The notes beneath the pieces are model-generated. The model searched no databases. It was not told the origin of the DNA and saw nothing but the letters and a program-made list of their open reading frames with translations. DNA of 60,000 nt from Strigamia acuminata. Its lineage: Eukaryota; Arthropoda; Chilopoda; Geophilomorpha; Linotaeniidae. The position numbers were made by a program, and so were the translations under genes. Positions 1-10,200 of the stretch are shown in pieces (position 1 is the first letter of the stretch; the number at the start of each line of letters is the position of its first letter). Location of the stretch: NCBI GenBank assembly GCA_949358305.1, contig OX442324.1, positions 7,663,601 through 7,723,600 on the forward strand, read 5' to 3'.

Positions 1-168
1 TAGGGAACTTGTTAAGAAAAAAACCTCCAAATCTCACACGTGGGAACGAAGTATAACTTCGCAGATATTTTTACCAAGTCTGTCGACAAGGTTGACCTCT
101 TACACTTTTGTAATCTTTTCCTTGTTGACGTTTGTGCGCTAAGCGCTTGATTATACGAGGGGGCCGAT
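1..168 (+). pseudogene. Copia element A: 3' end of pol (RNase H C-terminus) and polypurine tract
   Basis: The 3' tail of a Ty1/copia gag-pol whose body lies left of the window. The final frame reads HVGTKYNFADIFTKSVDK and ends at a TGA at 148-150, matching the RNase H tails of elements C (7281 onward) and K (49646 onward). The preceding residues RELVKK are in a different frame, so there is a frameshift near position 25. A purine tract (gaggggg, about 157-163) lies just before the LTR start at 169, the expected plus-strand primer site. Old, inactive copy. Confidence 0.8.
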
Positions 169-401
169 TGTTGGGTTATAATATTTACTAAAGGCATTGT
201 ATATATTATTATATCGTATTATCAAGCAATCATGCTTACCAATTGCTCTTTCTGTACATATATCATTTGTATTTATACTTTGCGTTACGAGCATTTGTAG
301 TGTTTACATTTGATGTGTATAACTTCTATATTGCGCCTATAGGTGGCACTTGTATACCTTTGGATCACGTGATTAGATAGATTAAACTCACTCTATGTTT
401 G
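169..401 (+). repeat. Copia A 3' LTR, left part (split by element B)
   Basis: The LTR begins TGTTGGGTTATA directly after the polypurine tract and runs to the B insertion site. The block ggtggcacttgtatacc...cactctatgtt is shared with the LTRs of F (6324), C (6949-7262, reverse) and K (49311-49627, reverse), which defines the family. The LTR resumes at 5398. GTTTG at 397-401 is B's target duplication. Confidence 0.8.
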
Positions 402-592
402 TGTTAATGTAATTCGCTCTTTCTCATTTGTATTGTAGCAGACGATCTTTTGCTTACTTTGTTTATTGTATCACCACCTGGTGACAGTTTCTTTTATTAT
501 CTTTATTAAAGTCTCCAAGATGGCGACGCACGCAACCGTGTATGTTTCTTTACACCTCACCACGCTTCTAGATACACAGACAAGCGCCAACA
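402..592 (+). repeat. B 5' LTR
   Basis: 191 bp, starting TGTTAATG and ending GCCAACA, and I see no difference from the 3' copy. It contains ctttattaaag at about 500 and then AAGATGGCG at 517-525, a motif at a similar place in the other copia LTRs here. It supplies promoter and polyadenylation functions in this class of element. Confidence 0.93.
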
Positions 593-593
593 A

Positions 594-891
594 AGGTTAT
601 GGGTCCAGACATGCATTCTAGAAGACTTCAGGCGAGCTTGTGTGAAGGATTACGACAGTGAAGAACCAAATCGAGTTCGGGACGAGGAATTATCGCGAGT
701 TCGAGGCGAGGAATTATCGCGAGTCACGCCCCTTCACCTTCATGTCTAAATACGAACATTTAGCGAGGAAAAACGGACAAAATTGTGATATCTTTCAGTT
801 TGTGGATATTTTGACATTTGAGTGATATAATTTCATGTTTATTGACTCTTGATTATTTTGTTTTTCACGGTTTTTACACCATTGCAACGTC
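594..891 (+). promoter_or_regulatory. B primer binding site and leader
   Basis: Two bases after the LTR the sequence reads GGTTATGGGTCCAG (595-608). This is complementary, with one mismatch, to the anticodon stem-loop of eukaryotic initiator tRNA-Met (CTGGGCCCATAACC), the internal half-tRNA primer known from Drosophila copia. The leader contains a short imperfect repeat of cgaggaattatcgcgag (about 684-727) and reaches the ATG at 892. Confidence 0.8.
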
Positions 892-3800
892 ATGGATAAG
901 ATACCGGACATGTTCAAATTTTCACCACTAGATGGCCTGAACTACGAGGCATGGAAAAGCGATATGAAAATGCTATTAGCGGCGCAAACGCTCACCGATC
1001 ACATTGATAAAGCAACAAAGGTTCCGACAGATGCAACCGAGCTTAAAGATTTCACAGCAAAGAAGAATAAAGCGATGGGTTATATTTACTACGGAGTAAA
1101 GCGTGAAATTCGGGATTTATTGCGAAGTGCAGGTAAAGAAGATCCTTTAACTGCATGGGATTATCTCGCCGGCATGTACGAACCGAAATCACGTGCCCGG
1201 ATTGCAATGTTGCGGAAAAATTTCGTGTCAATGACTTTTAAAACCGGAGAGCACATGGAGACATTTATTAGCAGAGTTGAAAATGCCGCAGCTCAGTTAA
1301 AGGACGCAGGGAGAAAAATTAATGATGACGAAATTGCTTTTCAACTTATTCAGGATCTCCCAACTGAATATGACGTGGTTGTAAAAATGATTTATGCATG
1401 GGATGACACAAAATTCACTACAACAAATGTAAAGTCAACTTTGATTAGTGAAGCAGGCCGGATGCGATTGATGACGACGTCTGTATCCAAGAACGACTCA
1501 GAAGTTATGACTAGTTCAACGGTTCAACAGCGTGGATCACCATCACCTGGCTACACGTGTTATCGATGTGGCCAACCAGGCCATTTCATTCGTGATTGCA
1601 CCCAGGCACCGTCACATTACGAAAAAGCTCGTGCTGGGCGTAACACGAGATCGCGAGGACGAAAATCGAGAGGTCGGGGCACGTCCTCAAATGAACGACC
1701 AGCGGCAGGGTTTTCGGGCGTTTTTGACGTTATGACAGTATCCAACCAACCGCCATCAACACCAACAATCCCATGGCAACAATGGACCTGGGACAGCGCT
1801 TGTGGCGCCCATCTATGCAACGATAAGAAATGGTTTCAAGACTTGCGGATGATAAAACCGACCACTATGAATTCCTATTATGGACAATTTCAAGTAACAG
1901 GAATAGGAACTGTTATGTTTCGTCATCAAGTAGACGGAAAAGAACGATATACGGTATTGCAACGCGTCGGCTACGCACCCAGTGGTCGGAGAAATTTAAT
2001 TTCTGGATTCCAAGTCGACACCTGCGGTTACACTTGGAAAGGTGGCGGGAAGTGTATAGAAGTTTATGATAAAACTGGCACTTCTGTTTTACGGTTTACC
2101 GGGACGAATGGACTTTACAATTTGTCTGCACAGTTACCGGAAGTAAATAATACATCAGCTGTGAAGACGTACGCAAACGTCGTATCCGAAGGTCAAAAGG
2201 AACCACAAACAGCAAATTGCAGTCACGACCTCGAATTGTGGCATCGTCGATTGGCACATTTAAATGTAAGAACAGTCGCTGAAATGTCCAAATCCGGGGC
2301 AGTTAAAGGAATGCCAAGCTTATCGCGGGGAAATTTGTACTGCGAAGATTGCAAAATAACGAAAATGCGACGTCCGACAAGGAAAGCTTTCCCGTCCATA
2401 TTGACCAAGAGTTTGATGGAAATTGTTCATGCAGACATTTGGGGAGCAACGAGTTATCCCTCCCCGTCCGGATTCAAATATTTTCTCGCGATTGTGGAGG
2501 ATTATTCTCGATGGACGTCGGTCTACGCACTTAAGCATAAGTGGGAAGCTTTTGATAAGATTAAAGACTTTATAACTGAAGCGGAACGTCAAACAGGACA
2601 TCGTGTTAAGGCGATTAAAACTGACAACGGGTTGGAATTTTGTTCGCGAAAGATGTCAGAGCATTTGACATCGTTGGGTATTCAACATTTACGTACAAAT
2701 ACGTACACACCATCCCAAAATGGAGTCGCGGAACGCTTTAACCAGACGGCACTTCAAGCAATTCGCGTAACACGTAAGCAGGCGAATTTAGCACCAGGAT
2801 TCTGGGTTGAACTTTTGCATGCTTATGTTTATTTGCGGAATCGCACACCACAGAAGTTACTGCACTGGAAAACACCATATGAAATAAGGAAAGGATCACC
2901 ACCGAATATATCGTATATCCGTAAGATTGGAAGTATGGTCCATAGATTTATCCCAAAGGCCGAAAGACAAGACAAATTTTCGGATTGTGGAGAAGTTGGC
3001 GTACTCGTCGGATATGCATTATTTACGCGGGGCTACCGAATATGGGATCCTATCAGCAACAAAATCATTGAAAGTGATCAAGTGACAATTAACGAGGCTA
3101 AGGTTTATCAACCCAAACGACTCGAAAGTGTAGAACAAATTAGTTTTACACCTGACACGACAGAAGAATCTAAACCTAAAATGACATTGAAGAAAGTCGC
3201 ACCGACGCAAGCAAAGCAACAACCAGTTGCACAAGTAACAACGATACAAGCAGCACAAACGGTTACACAACCTGAACAAACGGTTTTACAATCAGTAAAA
3301 CAGAAGATACAGGTCCAACCAACGATTTCGAGTCAATTGAAGCAGATTGTGTGGGAACGTGAATTAATTCCCAGATCGACAGGAAATCGAACCGATGTTT
3401 ATTATTTTTGTGACGGTCAAAGGATCAAGTCTAAGACTGACGTGGCGGTTTTGTGTCAAGCTAAGAATTTAGATGTAAATCTTGACGCATTTGATTTCTC
3501 ACCGAAGAATTTGGTAACAGGCCAAGTGGACATTCCTTCGAAATCGCATGACGTGGCCAAACCAAATAACACCGATTCTAACATAGTCGACCAAGACTTC
3601 TTTGATTTCTTTAATGGATTGGAATGTTGCGATGTTGAAAGTCCCACGTCATACGAAGAAGCAATAAAATGTGAGGATGCAGATCAATGGAATGAGGCAA
3701 TGCAAGACGAAATAGCAACGCTAGAAGAAAGAAAGGTCTTTTCACTCGTTCCACCTCCAAAAGGGAAGAAGATTTTAACCAATAAATGGGTTTTTGTCCG

Positions 3801-5193
3801 GAAAAGCGACGACAAAGGAACTGTTGTTCGCCATCGCGCACGATTAGTGGCAAGAGGTTTTGAACAGGTTAAAGGCAGGGATTTTCATGAAGTATATAAT
3901 CCGGTTGTCACTTTTGCACTCGTTCGCCTACTATTTTTCTTGCTTGTGGTATGTGCCGGATGGGTGACTAGGCATCTGGATGTAAAATGTGCCTTTCTTT
4001 ATGGGTCTCTGGAAGAAGAAATCTATATGGATCCTCCAAGTGGTTTCGAACGACATGATGGAAATGTGTGGAAATTAGAGAAAAGTCTCTATGGACTCCA
4101 TCAGGCGGGCAGGTGTTGGTGGATAGAACTTGACCGTGCATTAAAAGAGACTGGTTTAATTCCCCTTACATCTTGCGAATGTGTATATCGCTCCGGATGG
4201 AACGCATTCGTATTAGTTTACGTCGACGACGTACTTATTATCGGTTCAGATGACTTTGTGATCGATAACGTGATACGAACGATTAGAACTATTTTTGATA
4301 TTAAGGACTTAGGTCGCGTTCAAAAGTTTTTGGGAATTAATTTCCGCCATGATAAAGAAGACAACTGTGTTTATTTAGAACAAACATCATATATACACAA
4401 ACTGTCTAATGTTTTCTCTTTTATATCTTTTCAGAGAAAGTACGAACCAATGAAGTTTGGGTCGGTCATCAATGCAGAAACGATGCGAAGCGAAAAAGGC
4501 ATTGATCTGCCATATCGAGAATTAGTCGGATCTTTGCTATTTCTCGCACGAATGACGAGACCAGACATCCTGTACGCAGTCAGCGTTTTGGCGAGATATT
4601 CTTCAAAACCCAGTATCGTCGCCTGGATGCATCTCGAGCATTTATTCAATTATGTGAGATCGACCCCGTATCAGTGCATTAAGATGAAGAGACCAGAACG
4701 TGTCGTCTTTCACTGTTATTCCGATGCATCATTTGCGTCCGATATCGACACACGCAGATCGGTTTCTGGCCACATTGTGTTTTTGGGCCAAGTACCGATA
4801 ATTTGGAGATCTGCAAAGCAGTCCTTGGTTGCAGCGTCCGCAATGGAATCGGAATTATACGCCGTGACTGATTTAGTGAAAGAAGTTATTTGGTTAACAC
4901 GCATTTTAACCGAATGTTCTCGTGTCTTACCAATTGATGATGCACATCCGACTATCTACGTGGACAATCAGAATGTACTTTTCAACTTGAAGAATCATGT
5001 GGAGAATCGATTGACACGTTATATGGATATAAGATTTAAGTTCGTTCGAGAACATTTGATGTTAGATTTATTTAAAATCATGTATGTTAACACAAAGTTT
5101 AATTATGCAGATTTATTTACCAAACCTTTAATGAAAGGAAGATTGTTATCTTTAGTTCCGTATTTGAGTTCTGTACGGGAAACAGCGAATTAG
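892..5193 (+). CDS. gag-pol: Copia B gag-pol polyprotein with MBD-like domain
   Basis: The 1433-aa Ty1/copia polyprotein makes the capsid and the enzymes that copy and integrate the element. Order seen: N-terminal gag (NYEAWKSDMKMLL), zinc knuckle CYRCGQPGHFIRDC (residues about 222-235), aspartic protease at D301 in the form DSACGAH, integrase zinc motif (HRRLAHLN...CEDC), integrase core D515, D578, E614 (exact D,D-35-E spacing), an MBD-like block (about 818-873), reverse transcriptase with motif A LDVKCAFLYG (D1030) and YVDD (D1112/D1113), and RNase H (YSDASFAS, MESELYAV). All catalytic residues are present except that the protease has Ala where Gly is usual. The ATG at 892 is the first in frame after the leader. 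No frameshift between gag and pol, as is usual for copia. Confidence 0.95.
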   Translation: MDKIPDMFKFSPLDGLNYEAWKSDMKMLLAAQTLTDHIDKATKVPTDATELKDFTAKKNKAMGYIYYGVKREIRDLLRSAGKEDPLTAWDYLAGMYEPKSRARIAMLRKNFVSMTFKTGEHMETFISRVENAAAQLKDAGRKINDDEIAFQLIQDLPTEYDVVVKMIYAWDDTKFTTTNVKSTLISEAGRMRLMTTSVSKNDSEVMTSSTVQQRGSPSPGYTCYRCGQPGHFIRDCTQAPSHYEKARAGRNTRSRGRKSRGRGTSSNERPAAGFSGVFDVMTVSNQPPSTPTIPWQQWTWDSACGAHLCNDKKWFQDLRMIKPTTMNSYYGQFQVTGIGTVMFRHQVDGKERYTVLQRVGYAPSGRRNLISGFQVDTCGYTWKGGGKCIEVYDKTGTSVLRFTGTNGLYNLSAQLPEVNNTSAVKTYANVVSEGQKEPQTANCSHDLELWHRRLAHLNVRTVAEMSKSGAVKGMPSLSRGNLYCEDCKITKMRRPTRKAFPSILTKSLMEIVHADIWGATSYPSPSGFKYFLAIVEDYSRWTSVYALKHKWEAFDKIKDFITEAERQTGHRVKAIKTDNGLEFCSRKMSEHLTSLGIQHLRTNTYTPSQNGVAERFNQTALQAIRVTRKQANLAPGFWVELLHAYVYLRNRTPQKLLHWKTPYEIRKGSPPNISYIRKIGSMVHRFIPKAERQDKFSDCGEVGVLVGYALFTRGYRIWDPISNKIIESDQVTINEAKVYQPKRLESVEQISFTPDTTEESKPKMTLKKVAPTQAKQQPVAQVTTIQAAQTVTQPEQTVLQSVKQKIQVQPTISSQLKQIVWERELIPRSTGNRTDVYYFCDGQRIKSKTDVAVLCQAKNLDVNLDAFDFSPKNLVTGQVDIPSKSHDVAKPNNTDSNIVDQDFFDFFNGLECCDVESPTSYEEAIKCEDADQWNEAMQDEIATLEERKVFSLVPPPKGKKILTNKWVFVRKSDDKGTVVRHRARLVARGFEQVKGRDFHEVYNPVVTFALVRLLFFLLVVCAGWVTRHLDVKCAFLYGSLEEEIYMDPPSGFERHDGNVWKLEKSLYGLHQAGRCWWIELDRALKETGLIPLTSCECVYRSGWNAFVLVYVDDVLIIGSDDFVIDNVIRTIRTIFDIKDLGRVQKFLGINFRHDKEDNCVYLEQTSYIHKLSNVFSFISFQRKYEPMKFGSVINAETMRSEKGIDLPYRELVGSLLFLARMTRPDILYAVSVLARYSSKPSIVAWMHLEHLFNYVRSTPYQCIKMKRPERVVFHCYSDASFASDIDTRRSVSGHIVFLGQVPIIWRSAKQSLVAASAMESELYAVTDLVKEVIWLTRILTECSRVLPIDDAHPTIYVDNQNVLFNLKNHVENRLTRYMDIRFKFVREHLMLDLFKIMYVNTKFNYADLFTKPLMKGRLLSLVPYLSSVRETAN
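3340..3512 (+). other. MBD-like (methyl-CpG-binding, TAM) domain in B polyprotein
   Basis: Residues about 818-873, between integrase and reverse transcriptase. Signature pieces: W-E-R near the start, NRTDVYYFCDGQRIKSK in the middle and AFDFSPK at the end. In the canonical MBD the Asp and first Tyr of D-x-Y-Y and the R-S of R-S-K contact the methylated CpG. Here D and Y are kept and R-S is K-S. The assignment rests on pattern comparison with known MBDs and the equivalent blocks of the sister elements, not on a database search. Confidence 0.65.
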
Positions 5194-5201
5194 GGGTAGT
5201 T

Positions 5202-5392
5202 TGTTAATGTAATTCGCTCTTTCTCATTTGTATTGTAGCAGACGATCTTTTGCTTACTTTGTTTATTGTATCACCACCTGGTGACAGTTTCTTTTATTAT
5301 CTTTATTAAAGTCTCCAAGATGGCGACGCACGCAACCGTGTATGTTTCTTTACACCTCACCACGCTTCTAGATACACAGACAAGCGCCAACA
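5202..5392 (+). repeat. B 3' LTR
   Basis: 191 bp, identical by eye to the 5' LTR. It is preceded by a short purine run (ttaggggtagtt) as plus-strand primer and followed by the GTTTG target duplication (5393-5397). Confidence 0.93.
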
Positions 5393-5397
5393 GTTTG

Positions 5398-5499
5398 GTT
5401 TTTCACCTAAGAACACCTGGCTCTTCTTTTCTCCAATTTGGGTTTTCCACACCACTGCAAAACAAGACATTTGCTGATGATTTCCACTATAAATCAACA
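5398..5499 (+). repeat. Copia A 3' LTR, right part
   Basis: Resumes element A's LTR after B (ccacaccactgcaaaac is shared with F's LTR at about 6641) and ends ...AAATCAACA at 5499. The whole A LTR would be about 335 bp. The following bases attgg would be A's own target duplication. Its left partner is outside the window. Confidence 0.7.
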
Positions 5500-6113
5500 A
5501 TTGGCCCCTGGCCTGAATCCCTTCGTTGTTGTGCAAGTCGCCCTTCTTCGGCCACTAATTCCGTCTCGACCTTCTCTAATGTGAAATCTTTATCCTCCCA
5601 TCGATAAATGCTCTGGACAATTGACTGGTATTCCATTGGCAGATACCGAATCAATTGGAATGCCTGGTATAAGTTATCCAATTGATGTTTCACATCCGCG
5701 AGTTTCTTTGCTGCATTACGTATTTTTGCCGCAAAGACCCCGATCGTCTCCGTCGTTGGGTCGTATTTCAGACTGAAGAACTCGTCTAGTAGGCGTATTG
5801 TCCTCGCTCTCGACACTGGTTCGAAGTTAGCTTTGAGCGTGTCCCACGCTTTCTTGGCATTGTCGATTCCACTAAGTAGCTCGTGATATTGTTCTTCAAT
5901 CGAATAATATATCAAGCTGAAAGCCCTTCCTTGTCGTAGCTTGAAATCCGATCGATCACGCCAAGATGCTCCCGGTGCCAAAGCTTCTTCCGTCCCGTCG
6001 GTGAATGCCCAGCACCTGTGATGCATCAACAGCACCTTAATCTGCTGTTTCCAACAGTCGTAATTTGTCCGGTTCAGTAGTGTGACTTTTCTGTCCAATT
6101 TGTCCGATTCCAT
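5500..6113 (-). pseudogene. Copia element E: N-terminal gag fragment
   Basis: Minus-strand gag starting at the ATG complementary to 6111-6113. It encodes about 204 residues of a copia gag: NYDCWKQQIKVLLMHH (nucleocapsid-type N-terminus), FEPVSRARTIRLL and the C-terminal AEEGRLAQQRRDSGQGPIVD. The last residues match the start of the surviving gag of element C (SGQAPIVDAFSMG), so E and C are one family. The frame stops where element A is inserted. The rest of E should lie left of the window beyond A. Confidence 0.8.
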
Positions 6114-6323
6114 TGTGATTCACGATTGTAAAAGACTCGAACTTGTTTTCCCACTTGATACGAACACTTATTTTTGTCAAAAACACTTTCTCTACTGAAT
6201 ATTCGCAACGTAGTGCAGTGTTGCGAGGTTAGTTCGCTCTTAATATAAGTTAGTATTTATCCTCACACAACTCTAAGCTAGCAATGCAATAATATAATGA
6301 TTTCGAAAATAAAACACAATAAT
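6114..6323 (-). other. Leader of copia element E, cut by F
   Basis: AT-rich untranslated sequence upstream of E's gag on the minus strand. No primer binding site or LTR is visible before F's LTR begins at 6324, so the 5' end of E is lost or displaced. Confidence 0.45.
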
Positions 6324-6692
6324 TGTTCATAAATATGGTGTCTTCGAGATGCTTCCCTGCTGTGTCTCTCGTTGTGTTACACTTTGTTGAAATATCATGT
6401 ATTTATGTGTCGTATTGTCAAGCAGTGACACTTTATATTTATTGTGACCTTTTGTTTCTTTTGCTTTTGGCTAAAACTAATAGCCGTGTTTATGTTTACA
6501 AGTGTGTTTGTAATTCTTGCCATAAGGTGGCGCCGTATACCTATTGACATGTCATGTGACAGCCGGATAAAACACTCACTCTTTACTATGTTTCAAACCA
6601 GGTAACAAGGTGTGCACTTTATTTCCAAGTTGGAGTTTTCTACACCACTGCAGAAACACGGAATTCATTGTGATTTCCAACACAATTCAACA
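6324..6692 (+). repeat. Copia F 5' LTR
   Basis: 369 bp, TGTTCATAAATATGG...CAATTCAACA. It shares the ggtggcgccgtatacc...cactcactct block with A, C and K. It is followed at once by a copia-type primer binding site. Confidence 0.7.
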
Positions 6693-6948
6693 AGGTTATG
6701 GGCCTGAAATCGTAAGATAACATTTGGAATCATTTTCATCAAATTAGAGAGGTTTTGAAAAATTTCCTCTAATTATTCAAAATGGCGGCGCCCATGATGA
6801 ATGTGACCAGCTTGTGCTTGTGCCAGTATAACCAGGGTTTGGAAACGATTACGAGTCAACAAACAACACAGGAGCAACAGTTTTGGTTCGAACAATATTA
6901 AATCAATTATTTACGTGTTTTTCTTTCCCGAATTTCGGACGTTATTGG
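6693..6948 (+). other. Copia F primer binding site and leader, truncated
   Basis: GGTTATGGGCC at 6695-6705 is an 11-base match to the complement of the initiator tRNA-Met anticodon stem-loop. The leader then runs to the end of element C's LTR at 6949. F has no coding part here. C probably inserted in F's leader, and the five bases attgg (6944-6948) would be C's target duplication. Confidence 0.55.
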
Positions 6949-7262
6949 TGTTGTGGAACAGCTTTCTATTTGTGTAAACTGTAGAATTGTGCAGTGGCTT
7001 GGAAAAACATGTAGTGAGAAGAAATAACTTGTGATGTCATCAGTTGAGAAACAGAACATAGAGTGAGTGTTTATTATAAGTCATGTGACTCCTGCAAGTA
7101 TACAACGCCACCTTTAGGTTAAATAGATAAACACTTTACAAATAGTGCTGAAACAAGTTGCACAGCCAATTGCTAATAGAGACATATGATCGGTTAAATT
7201 ATACATTGATATATCGCTTGATGATACGAATACATATATATAATATACACACTATTCTAACA
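6949..7262 (-). repeat. Copia C 3' LTR
   Basis: Minus-strand LTR of about 314 bp, starting TGTTAGAATAGTG at 7262 and ending ...CCACAACA at 6949. A polypurine tract (acgagggggccgat on the minus strand, about 7263-7276) separates it from the pol stop. Same family as A, F and K. Confidence 0.75.
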
Positions 7263-7280
7263 ATCGGCCCCCTCGTATTA

Positions 7281-10200
7281 TCAAGCATTCAAAACACTTA
7301 AATCAATTAGAAAACGATTACAAAATTTAACTAAATCTGCTTTGTCGACAGACTTCGTAAAAATATCCGCATAATTACACTTTGTTCCAACATGTACAAT
7401 GTGGAGGTTGTCCTTTTTAACAAGCTCCCTAATGAAATGATATCGGATATCAATGTGTTTCGTTTTTCTATTTTCCACACAAGATCTCGTGAAGTCGACC
7501 GTTGAAATGTTGTCGCATAAGACATGGTGTGGAAATTTGTCTGCTAAATCCGGGAGAATCTCGTGTAGAACTCTAACTATCCATATATAGTCCTTGACAG
7601 TTTCTGTAAGGGCCACATATTCTGCCTCCATCGTTGACAGAGTAACGTTCCGTTGTTTAAAGGTTCTCCAATAAACAGGTGTTGTTCCTAATGTTATTAG
7701 AGTTCCTCCCACAGAGATACGGGCGTCTCTATTATTGGCAAAATCGGAGTCACTATATCCGATGACTTCTATTCTGTTGTTCGGAAACAACATTAATCCG
7801 TGATTCCTCGTCGTTCTCAGATAACTGAGTAAGTCCAACAACGCTAACCAGTGATCCCAGCCTGGGTTCGATTGAAATTGACTTAGGATGTTAATTGCGT
7901 AAGTCATGTCGGGCCTTGTCCTGGATCCAATGAAAGCCAAAGACCCGAGCAAGCTTCTATATGGAATTTTCTCCATTATCTTGAAGTTGTCAATTGTACT
8001 TGGACAATCCTGCTTCGTAAGGACAGTTGACTTTGTCATTGGTTGCGATCTTATCTTCACACAGGTCAGATGGTCCTTGAATCTCAACAGGACCTTGTTG
8101 ATTTACGACCTTTGATGTAAAACTAACTGTTGTTTGTAAGAATAGAATTCGACTCTTAACAGTTTCTTCGTTTGTCCCAGAATGACCAAGTCAAATTGCG
8201 TTTTGATCATGTTGAGAACATCCATCGCGTCTTCGTGATGTTTGCCAAAAACTACGATATCGTCCACGTATACGATCAAATACGCAACATCTCCGTATTT
8301 GTAGACGCAGTTGCACCAGTTGACATGCTGTAGACCAAGTTTCAACAAAGTCTCTTCTAATTCTAAGCCCCATTCACGTCCTGATTGGTGTAAACCATAT
8401 ATCGCTCGTAGAAGTCTGCAGACGTAATTCTCTTTGCCTTCTTGAACGAATCCCTTTGGTTGACGCATGTAAACAACTTTGTGCAACTTCGCATATAGGT
8501 AAGCACACTTGACATCTGCTTGAACGTAAGACCATTTCAGCATGCAGACAAGCAGCGTGAACATAAATCGCACGATGGAGAAGTCAACAACGGGTGAAAA
8601 AGTTTCCTCGTACGATTCGCCATACACTTGCGAAAATCCTTGTGCGACGAGTCTCGCTTTGTAGCGTGCTATTTCCCCTTTGTCGTTTGGTTTGGTGGTA
8701 AAAATCCATTTGCATCCAACTATCTTGGTGTCAGGCGGTGGTGGAACCAGCTCCCAAACTCCTCGTTCGTGCATCGTGCCAATTTCATCTTTCATGGCCT
8801 GGCGCCATTCGTCCTTCTCTGGTAAGTTCGCTATCTCTTCGTATCGGAGAGGAATATGGACTTCGAGGTGATTTGCTTCCAAATCAAAGCTCAAATCATC
8901 TAAATCTGAGTCGGTTGTGACGTTGGATTCAGATGGCTTTTTCTTCCTCTTGTCTTCGAAAAGATGTTCCGGGATCCGAAGGTTATGTTGAGCACAATAA
9001 CGTTTTACGTCCGGAATTGAACGTAACTTGGGCTTGTCGTAACCCTCAATGGTGTATTCAATATCTTTTTGTCCGGTTGGCCTCATTTTCTCCGTTTTCT
9101 TCCAGATAAGCGCGGGTATTGTTGGAATCGGATTCACAATATCGATTCCAGGTTGTGGTAAAGTGCATTGTAACTTTATTTCCGCATCTGCTTTTGGAAC
9201 GTTAGGTTTTGGTTTTAGCTCTTCTCCCGGTAGTCTGAACTTTAACTTCAGTTGAGGTAATTCTTCTTCTCTTCTCTCTTTGATTGGTTGCTGCGGAGGT
9301 AGCGGTGGCCTCACATCCTCATCGGAATAATACTGGCGATTGTTGTTATTGTCCAGATTATCGTCCAAATTGTCAATATACGACGTGGATCTTTCCGGTA
9401 AGCCCAGCACGCCTTCAACTCCGCGCATGCTCTCTACAAACTTCACATTGCTGGTTTCGATGACCTTCGAAAATTCCGGAAGCCAAACTCTATATCCTTT
9501 TGTGACTCTGGAATATCCGAGCATGATTCCATGTATGCCTTTATTGTCAATTTTGCCATCTCGAACTTTCTTTTGAACAAAGCACAAACTTCCAAATTTC
9601 CTTAAATGGCGCAAAGATGGCTTACGACCATAATAAAGTTCCATTGGTGTTTTATCTGACTTTAATTTGGCTATCCTGTTCCTCAGGTAATTGAACGTTA
9701 AAATAGCTTCTCCCCAGAATCAATGTTCCAAACCCGCATCGTATACAAGTGCTCGCATGCCATTTGCTAGCGTTTGGTTGAGTCTCTCAGAAACTCCATT
9801 CTGGGCAGGTGTATACGCGTTTGTGCGTTCGTGTGCGATTCCTTGTTCTTCCAAGTATTGTCCAAATTTGTTGGAACAGAACTCCATCCCGTTGTCTGTT
9901 CTGATCGCAAGAATTGATTTTCCCAATAGCCGTTCAATACGTTTCGCGTGTTTGCAGAACAAGTCGAAAACTTCATCCTTCTGCTTCATTAAGTAGACGG
10001 TGGAGTAACGCGAAAAATCGTCCGTTATCGTCAGAAAATACCTATTTCCCGACAGTGTTGCTGTGTTGAATGCTCCACATACGTCCATGTGTAAGAGCTC
10101 CAGTGGCTGTTTCGACCTGATCCCAGGTATGGACTTGTGTGAAACAGACTTCTTCTTTGCTAAATCGCAAACGTCGCATTGTGTGATAGGCACATCCAAA

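Larger units (their letters stand above)
402..5392 (+). mobile_element. Copia element B: complete, apparently intact LTR retrotransposon
   Basis: A 4991-bp element with two identical 191-bp LTRs (402-592 and 5202-5392), flanked by the 5-bp target duplication GTTTG (397-401 and 5393-5397). It has a primer binding site at 595, a 300-bp leader, and one uninterrupted gag-pol frame at 892-5193. Identical LTRs mean the insertion is recent. It lies inside the LTR of the older element A. It is the only complete element in the left half of the window with no visible lesion, apart from an unusual protease motif (DSAC rather than DSGA). Confidence 0.95.
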
